Assembly: GCA_035772785.1 (NCBI GenBank)
Contig: JAOCPU010000046.1
Coordinates: 62,001 to 126,000 of the forward strand
Reading direction: 5' to 3'
Length of the DNA: 64,000 bases
DNA from: Phlebiopsis flavidoalba
Lineage: Eukaryota > Basidiomycota > Agaricomycetes > Polyporales > Phanerochaetaceae
Made by a program: the position numbers and the translations under genes. Position 1 is the stretch's first letter; every line of letters begins with the position of its first letter. The notes beneath the pieces are model-generated. The model had not been told where the DNA came from. It saw only the letters and a program-made list of their open reading frames with translations, and did not search any database. This document shows positions 57,355 to 64,000 of the stretch, in pieces.

Positions 57355-58029
57355 AGGTGGGCAGCGTGGAGCGGCCGCAGTGTCCATAATCTATTTGTCG
57401 ATTACAGGTACGGCATCCGACAAAGAGAGCGACGAGCCTGCCAGTACTCGAAGGAAATGCAAGGTTGCGACGATATGAGATTTAGTCAATTAGCGATACG
57501 ATACGAGCACATCGATCGCTTTTTACAAGGGGGACGATGTACGAAGAGAGCTCTGGCTGCTATCAGCTGGAGGATATGTTCTGGCGAACGGATGATACTG
57601 CAGCCCAACCGTCATTCAGAATGTATACTTAGTAGTGCCAAGCTGGCCTCCGAGTCGGCAGCGTACCACAGCTCTCGATGAGCTTTGCGAATAGATACTT
57701 ACAATATGTAGGATGTCCTTTGCGTAAAATCAATCAAGCATTCTCGTCACCCTTGCCCCGAACGTGCCAAGTGATACTTTAACGCATTGTAGCAGGCTAC
57801 GGTCTGCAATAAACGCGTCTCCTTGTCACCTATGGTCCACCCACGCACAAGCCTACAATGTCCATGGACCGAGGCCTGGACAGTCCTGCAAAAACTTTCC
57901 CATCATCCCAGACGCGTGCAAAGAACGGATATTACATTGTGCGCGCCCTTACGGCCTGACAGCCGCCGTGACGTGCTTATCGTCGTCAACGCGGTTCATC
58001 TCGCTCACGGCTCCTTCTCTACATCTACC
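57355..58029. other. Intergenic
   Basis: Short frames only, nothing recognised. The final 60 bases could be the leader of the frame starting at 58030. Confidence 0.45.
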
Positions 58030-58560
58030 ATGTCGTCCGACGTGACGCGTCCGACGACCTCAATCACACAACCACCGAGACATAACCGTGGTCAAAGACC
58101 CCGAAGCCGCGACAACAACAGTCACTACACACTCGACGAGTACGGAGACCACATCCGCGAGCGCAGATCTTCCAACGATTGTCACGACGACGGAGTAAGC
58201 ATGCTGATGACCATGTCAAGTCGATCAATTCAAACAGAGTGCTGATTGTAGGACTGTGACGAGCGAGACGACAGGGGAGGGCGAAAGATGAGGGCGAAGA
58301 GGACATCGACGAAGATACTGGAAGAGATGTAGGTTTTGTCAATTTGGTATCAGAGACTTGTTGCTGAGTCCACTTCTCAAGGGGCTGGGAATCGCGTGGT
58401 CAGAAAGCCAAACCCACCAGCGTCACGCACCCTAAGCACGGTTGAAAGTAAGTCTACAACATGTTTACTGAGATCCAACATAATGGGATCCCCTGACGTC
58501 CCAAAGTGCTTGCAGCTATTCAAATCGAATGCATGTTGCCAGTCAAAGGTGTAAAGCGCC
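58030..58560 (+). CDS. Unrecognised protein start, Thr-rich then acidic
   Basis: From ATG 58030 (MSSDVTRPTTSITQPP), a one-base change gives DITVVKDPEAATTTVTTHST and STETTSASADLPTIVTTTE. An intron with GTAAGC and TTGTAG ends then leads to TVTSETTGEGE and DEGEEDIDEDTGRD. This is a disordered Thr/Ser-rich and acidic N-terminus, as in many fungal transporters and nuclear proteins. The continuation beyond 58560 is not clear. No function can be assigned. Confidence 0.35.
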
Positions 58561-59640
58561 TAGCCCAGCTGGCTACATATAATGGAAATTGAAATGCTGT
58601 ATTTGTACCCAATGGTCATCGTACTTCGCGACAAAAGGAATTACGAACATAGCTGGACGCGCGGTTTCACTCATCATACGCACAACCTTGGTCTCGTACA
58701 AAAAGCTGCTGCGAGCCTGCCGAAAAGAAACGCACCACGAACTCTGAGTCGCCGTATACTATCACGTGCAAGATGATCACATCACGATATAGGCGATGTT
58801 TTCTCCTTTTGACCTCGACGGCCACCCGTGGTGTGGCCCAGGTACCTACTCCTTGTTCTGACTGTGGCTATGCACACGTGTGTTACGGCGTGACGAACAG
58901 GACATGAGATGCTTGGGAATGTGGTTCACGAGGCGTGTCACTCAGCCTAGCCTTGTCCTTGAGTTGTGCCCTTCTTGGCGGGGGCTACAAGCCTCAATGT
59001 GTGGCGCCACATATGAGGCGTAGGCGGTGCGTTACCAGGGATATTTGGACATGCGCGTACGTACTCTTTTCCTCTCAGCATACTTCTCTTAACGAAACGC
59101 TTGTATACCACAGCTCCCCTCAAAGTTGAATATAATCTACGCCACACGTTTTTGCCGCGTATCGACCATCGCATAGAGTATATGCATCATGTGAGAGGGG
59201 GACAGCAGGCTGTGCTATTGTCGCGACGGGGTGTGTTTACACTTGATCCTGTGCATGACCTTTACTCATATCTATGAGGTAGCCAAGATGAACCAATTGT
59301 ATGTCAGAACCCAGCGACCTCGTCACCGGCGAAGGTCACGCCGCCCGAGTTTTTTCTTTTTTGGACTCATACTAAGTCCCGACATAGGTCGTGAGAGCAA
59401 GGAGAGGTCACATCTGTAGAAGCTTTCAAGCTCACAGCCTCTTCAATGCTCATTGGGTTGCCAGAGGCTGTCCTCTCTAGCTCGCATACCCTCTTATTTC
59501 CAGACGGTCACTGTAATTGTCAGGAAAACCTCAATCCGACACCTTTGGTGCGGAGCCGTTTTAAACCCCAACCTTACCGGGGGGGACTCGTCCCCTTCTT
59601 ATTCGCCTATCCCCGGGCCTCACCGCGACCTCTCAGCCTC
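58561..59640. other. Mostly non-coding, nothing recognised
   Basis: Short open frames without similarity. It could contain introns or an intergenic gap between the unrecognised genes on either side. Confidence 0.4.
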
Positions 59641-61240
59641 GAGATCCATCCCCAGCTTCCATGTCCCGCCCGAATCGTATTTCCGACGACACGTCAGAAC
59701 AGCGCTTTGCGAGCGAGGACGCTCGTTTTTAGACTTCTCTACATTTGACTCGATCGCCATGAGGATGACGACGAGACACGAAGACGTCTGGAAATGTCGG
59801 ACTGTGCTGTCGTCACACAGTCAGACGCTGCCGTCGAGCCGCTCGCCCTCCTAGCCCTGACTCAGGCAGGCAACGACAGTTGTATGTCAAGCGTGCCATG
59901 GATATCTTGTCTGCGCATGTTTGTTCTCACATCTTTATGCTTGCTAGGCTTGCACAGTCTGATGAGATAGTAGAGGCCAGCGACGACGAGGGCAAGTAAC
60001 GGTCCGTGCGATATCGGAACTCATTCCCTCCTACAATTGTAGGTCTACTTTGAGAAAGCGCAATAGAGTTCATTCGCTCCACATCATTGTTACAGAGGGT
60101 GGGGTCCGAGAGGCAAAGCGAACCCACCTACAGCCAATGGTGGATCAAGCAGCGGGTCCACAAAAGGCTCTGGTACTTCTCGGCCCTCCAAGTAACCCTG
60201 GGATTTATTCTCAGCTCCTTCCCTGTGAATATTACACGACCCGACAGACCGCAGAAGTGGAGCATCACGCCTTCAGATCCGCTTGATCCCGGATTTTTTT
60301 TTTCCCTCTTAGTTTTGCGTTCTTCTCAGCCCCCACATGGGACTTCTTCAGCTACATTTGACCATCCCTCTCTGACACTTCTCTTTTTCTCGCCATGGCA
60401 ACGATCGCACTCTGCTCTTAGTCTTAACCCTCACCTCCTCAACTTCTTTTGCAAGGGCCTAAATGGACACCGGTACAATTGTAATTATCTTCTTCTCAAT
60501 TTTTGTCGAGGACATTTTGAGGATATTTGTACGCGGTTGGTTGCTCTCCTCCAGTGACGGCGCCTACAAAGCGGGATATAGTGACCTTTATATATGGCGC
60601 CCAGTCGTATCGCTCGGCGCCTGAATTCAGGAGACCGCGACCGTGACCATGAGGCCTGCACTGCAGCAAAAGCCCACCGCTTGGTATAATTCTCCTCGCT
60701 ATATTAATTTCTTATCTTATGCTCGGCTGGAAAACATGAACGTTCGAGCTGCTACCCAAGCATCAGCAGCCGTGGCCCGCCATTTCGCGATGTCCCACAC
60801 AGTTTTACACCAGGGCCCGCCGTGCAAACGTGAAGAGGTCCTGTATGACTGCCCGCTCGGGGTGGTGAACAATAGACCGCATTATCGTTTGCAACATGGT
60901 CAGCCTTTTAACTTCGTTGTTTCGTGAAGCACACTGGTCATGGGTACGATACTCCATCTTCTCTCCGCTGTCGTAAGAATATCTCATTCGCCTTCTTTCT
61001 TTATCAGGACTGTGACGATTTACTACTATCTGTGGGGAATTACGGGCCGCGAAGCTTCTCTGATAGTTGCTGTATGCCGTGTGGTAGACTATCGGGCAAG
61101 TTTCGGATGCAATTTCTCGAGTCCATTGGTCAGATCTTACGAATGTCGATGCGTTTTGCTTGCAAGTGTCTCATTCCCACTCTGTTCTTCCCTCAAATTC
61201 TATATCTTTTGAGGTCGGCTTATAGCCGCTGATCACTGAC
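59641..61240 (+). CDS. Putative multi-pass membrane protein, highly interrupted
   Basis: I do not recognise the family. The N-terminal part is acidic (DRHEDDDETRRRLEMSD near 59757-59800; SDEIVEASDDEGK near 59960-59997). Then WWIKQRVHKRLWYFSALQ with VTLGFILSSFPVNI follows at 60140-60230, a basic loop and a hydrophobic helix. Later come SSSDGAYKAGYSDLYIWRP, LYDCPLGVV, MGTILHLLSAVV (60940), FFIRTVTIYYYLWGI-like, and LLASVSFPLCSSLKFYIF (61160-61210), which are further hydrophobic segments. The pattern suggests a protein with about five to seven membrane helices. The frame changes many times, and exon structure cannot be fixed by eye. Confidence 0.35.
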
Positions 61241-61325
61241 TCATTTAAAACCACAGCTTGTCAGATAGGCCATCTCGCCATCTCGCCCTTTAGTTGGCAC
61301 ACCTCATACGCCAATTACCCCACTC

Positions 61326-61790
61326 ATGGCTGATCCGGAAGGCTCCGCCAACAAATTCGCTTCGAAGGCTGACTACGGTGTCGAAGCCCAGAGGGAGGAT
61401 GAGTCGACTCAGAGAGAACCCGAAAGCTCACCAGGGGCTCCGAATGAGTACGCGTCCTCGAACCTCCCTAGTGACATGTCACGCTAACGACACCCAAATT
61501 TCTTATAAGCTCCCCCGTCCCAATCGTCTGGTGCGGACGAGCCTGAATACAACGTAAGCACCGAGCATGGCAGCAAGGATGAAAACACTTCCGAAGCCAC
61601 TGACGCTCTACTCGCCCTGTGAGCGTTATTATGGGGCCTTTACGAATTTACTCAACCTCTGCAGGGGATGGTTACCGAGAGGAAGATTTACCAAGCCGAC
61701 CGAAACTGCTCCTTCGACTTCAAAGCCCCAAGCCGGTACGAATTTGACCCCTGCGCCGCAACGGCCTGCCAAGGACACTTAAGGGCATCA
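61326..61790 (+). CDS. Acidic hypothetical protein or exons
   Basis: ATG 61326 opens MADPEGSANKFASKADYGVE and AQREDESTQREPESSPGAPN, followed after an intron-like gap by PPSQSSGADEPEYNVSTEHG and SKDENTSEATDALLAL, then probably an intron ending in CTGCAG at about 61662. Rich in Glu, Asp, Ser and Pro and without hydrophobic core, so probably disordered. It could be the tail of the membrane protein upstream or a separate gene. No similarity recognised. Confidence 0.35.
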
Positions 61791-62205
61791 GGCTGTACGT
61801 ATTTGTCGGTACTTTGTGTCTGCATGGCGTTGTGATCGATCTTATCTCATTGCCTAGGTCCTTTCATGCCGCCAGGATCCTTTCCCGACTATAAGTCAAT
61901 GAGAACGCGATTCGAAAGTGGGCATGGAGCATTAGTCGCCTTGCACTCAGGACGCATAGGCTCTCACCCTCTGTCTCGACGTACATGCATCAACAAGCGT
62001 TATATTTTTAACCTGTCTTAACGGATCGCCTAAGCCTGCTGATCTTGGCTTTGGCATACTTGTGCGTGGACGGTCAATGCTGAACAAAGAGGTGGCCTCT
62101 ACCAGTATTTAGCCACAAACGGTTTGTGATGTCAACACTACAAGTAGCCACTTGACAAACGTTTCAAGTGTGGCTGCGACACAATGGCTGCATGACACCT
62201 GGGCG
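61791..62205. other. Intergenic
   Basis: No gene seen. It leads to a strong TATA box at 62206. Confidence 0.45.
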
Positions 62206-62213
62206 TATAAATA
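62206..62213 (+). promoter_or_regulatory. TATA box TATAAATA
   Basis: A consensus TATA element 80 bases before the ATG at 62293, followed by CT-rich sequence. This marks the most likely start of the last gene in the window. Confidence 0.65.
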
Positions 62214-62292
62214 GCTGACATGTCTATTCCACAGCCTCGATCGTTACTCCTTCCCCTACCACAAACCCTTCCGCCTACAGTCACTTCCACAG

Positions 62293-64000
62293 CATGCCCG
62301 AGTCACACAACCATGATATGCACAGCAATGCTCAAGATGCAGCTGATGCTACACGCTGTCACCCCTCTCAAAGCTATGATCATCGACCAAATTAATGTGG
62401 TCGCAGAAGATAACTCAAATTCCAATGCAGCTATGGAGGAGATCACGTACGTTGAGTCGCAGGCTAGTCGTTTAATTTACCACTCACTGAGCTCTGTAAG
62501 TGTACACAAAAAGCCCACGACCAATCAGATAGACAAGCGGAACAGAACCTAAACGACGACGATGACTCGGAAGATGAAATTGACATACGAGAGTTAATGC
62601 GACAGTAAGCTAGAGCCTCGGTTGTATGATCATATTGAGGCTGATACACTGCCACAGAGCAGGATTTGTTGCTCGTGGCCTCCACACTCGCGGCGGCCCT
62701 GATCAAGTGGGCTTTATAGGTTTCCCCTCAAGCCGCCACCCCCGTCGCCGACGTCAACGCCCCCGGGCGAGAGACTAGCGTCAACGATACGAGGGTCGAA
62801 ATTGCGATTGTCGATGCGGCAGAATCGTACACACTCAAGTAGTATTGCTGTCATTCGTGTCAGGGACATCCCATTCTCCGTATGCGGCGCCTAGCATAAG
62901 GATGTCCATATTGATGAATATAAGAGTGAACGTAAATTATATTCTGTCGATATAATATATGATTTTCCACAAAACGTCCTTGTGTCGCAGTCAAGGCGAA
63001 AGCCTGATTGTGACGATTTCGTTGTAGCGAGTTTTCTGTGAGGTACAGGTAGATCCGTTCGTGTTACTTCGCAAAGTATTACTAATCTGATTTGGCGTGT
63101 AGATGAGAACTGATATCTGTGGACCCTATACATCGATAAGGGCAGCGCCCCAGCCGAATCACAACTTGAGTTCAAACGTTGCATAGGTCTAAGGGTACGG
63201 CTTACGCGAATGATACGTGGAGCACTGTCTTATTCGATGCATTCATTGCAAACGGTTTTCATTTTATCTCAGGGCAATGTATACTTGATGTATACTCCAT
63301 TGAACGCGTTGAGGGATAGATTTGCTGTGGGCCGTACTATAACTACCATCAGTATCGTAGACTTTCTGCAGGCTCTCCAAGGTCATATTCGCCTATTCCC
63401 AGCCGTGAATCCATCGACAATGTCGGAGCCCAAGCTCGAGACTCGAGAGTCTCATTCTCAACTCGGCACTTGCTGCCTCCCTCTCCCATGATCGGAAGCG
63501 TCCAAAAATCGACTGAGGCAGCGTTACATGGTCCCAATGCAGAACATTGTCAAATCAAATGGTTATACTTTCTGAATGTCTAGAGCGTGAAGACCTTCAC
63601 TAATTTTATGTGTTCGCTTCCAGTGTTTTATCTATACCTCCGAGTCATTCAGCACAAGAGAGCAACGAATGCGAAGACAGTCCAGGTGATAATTCACCAT
63701 CAGAAGCCGATGATACAGAGGTCGATGATCTACTCGAGAAATTGTAAGTTCAATAACGTAGTATTCGTATCACTGTTATATTCTAACATCTTGTGTTTCT
63801 TCAGGGGCTTCTCGCTTCGAGGACAACGTAATCTCCCTACCGCTGTTTCCCAAGTGTCCGACTCGAAAACCTTCGAAGGAAGACCGTGCGACTACTACGC
63901 CAAACAAGGAGGTCAAAAAAAACGATGCGTCCGACATAAGTAAGTCACATCAGAAGCGCATAATGTCTGGTACATAACAGACTGGTATTGTATGCAAATA
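62293..64000 (+). CDS. Unrecognised multi-exon acidic protein, runs off the window
   Basis: Proposed start at ATG 62293 (MPESHNHDMHSNAQDAADAT), then VVAEDNSNSNAAMEEIT. An exon between 62510 and 62610 reads RQAEQNLNDDDDSEDEIDIR and ELMRQ, bordered by CAG and GTAAGC. Next comes EQDLLLVASTLAAALIKW, then VSPQAATPVADVNAPGRETS and DTRVEIAIVDAAESYTLK (62730-62840). Near the end, SAQESNECEDSPGDNSPSEA with DDTEVDDLLEKL is spliced (GTAAGT at 63746 to CAG at about 63806) to ASRFEDNVISLPLFPKCPTR and KPSKEDRATTTPNKEVKKND. Acidic, Ser-rich and probably disordered; no domain recognised. The 3' end is outside the window. Confidence 0.4.

Overview
The window looks like nuclear DNA of a filamentous basidiomycete, probably an Agaricomycete. 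Coding blocks are GC-rich and cut by introns of about 50 bases. The gene content is typical of mushroom-forming fungi: a basidiomycete-style non-reducing polyketide synthase, a sedolisin protease, F-box proteins of the Agaricomycete type, URE2-like GST, DHA1-type MFS and a fungal cysteine-desulfurase-like protein. There is no prokaryotic architecture, CRISPR array or rRNA operon that I can recognise.

Layout. 1.1-8.4 kb: a large polyketide synthase on the + strand (SAT-KS-AT-PT-ACP-ACP-ACP-TE), followed by an unrecognised gene at about 9.3-10.5 kb. 12.3-13.5 kb: an F-box-like gene. 14.5-17.6 kb: a decayed patch holding the C-terminal part of an SF1 RNA helicase, a degraded cysteine-desulfurase-like copy, and two TA-flanked MITE-like elements. 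20.5-21.6 kb: the ribosome-biogenesis methyltransferase EMG1/NEP1. 24.1-25.3 kb: a three-repeat Myb protein. 25.9-29.3 kb: GC-rich DNA without recognisable genes. 29.3-30.2 kb: an uncharacterised gene. 32.0-34.1 kb: an MFS transporter. 35.0-36.5 kb: an F-box gene on the - strand. 38.0-39.6 kb: the better-preserved cysteine-desulfurase-like gene. 40.0-42.0 kb: a phenol-hydroxylase-like FAD monooxygenase on the - strand. 46.0-46.9 kb: a GST on the - strand. 48.5-49.9 kb: an aldo/keto reductase. 50.0 and 57.3 kb: two tRNA-Ala(AGC)-like loci. 50.4-51.7 kb: RNA polymerase I/III subunit RPAC1 on the - strand. 52.4-53.6 kb: a flavin-reductase-like protein. 54.4-56.8 kb: a sedolisin. 58-64 kb: unrecognised multi-exon genes with acidic segments, the last running off the edge.

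How they fit together. SAT-loaded NR-PKSs make aromatic polyketides such as orsellinic-acid-type products. A phenol-hydroxylase-like monooxygenase, a flavin reductase, an AKR, a GST and an MFS exporter on the same 64 kb could act on such a product. However, housekeeping genes (EMG1, RPAC1) lie between them, so a working cluster is only a hypothesis.

Quality warning. Almost every recognisable gene changes frame inside conserved domains, including EMG1 and RPAC1-class housekeeping genes. Single-base indels from an unpolished long-read assembly are the simplest explanation. 'Pseudogene' is therefore used only where there is truncation or loss of a key residue. Exon boundaries are approximate throughout.
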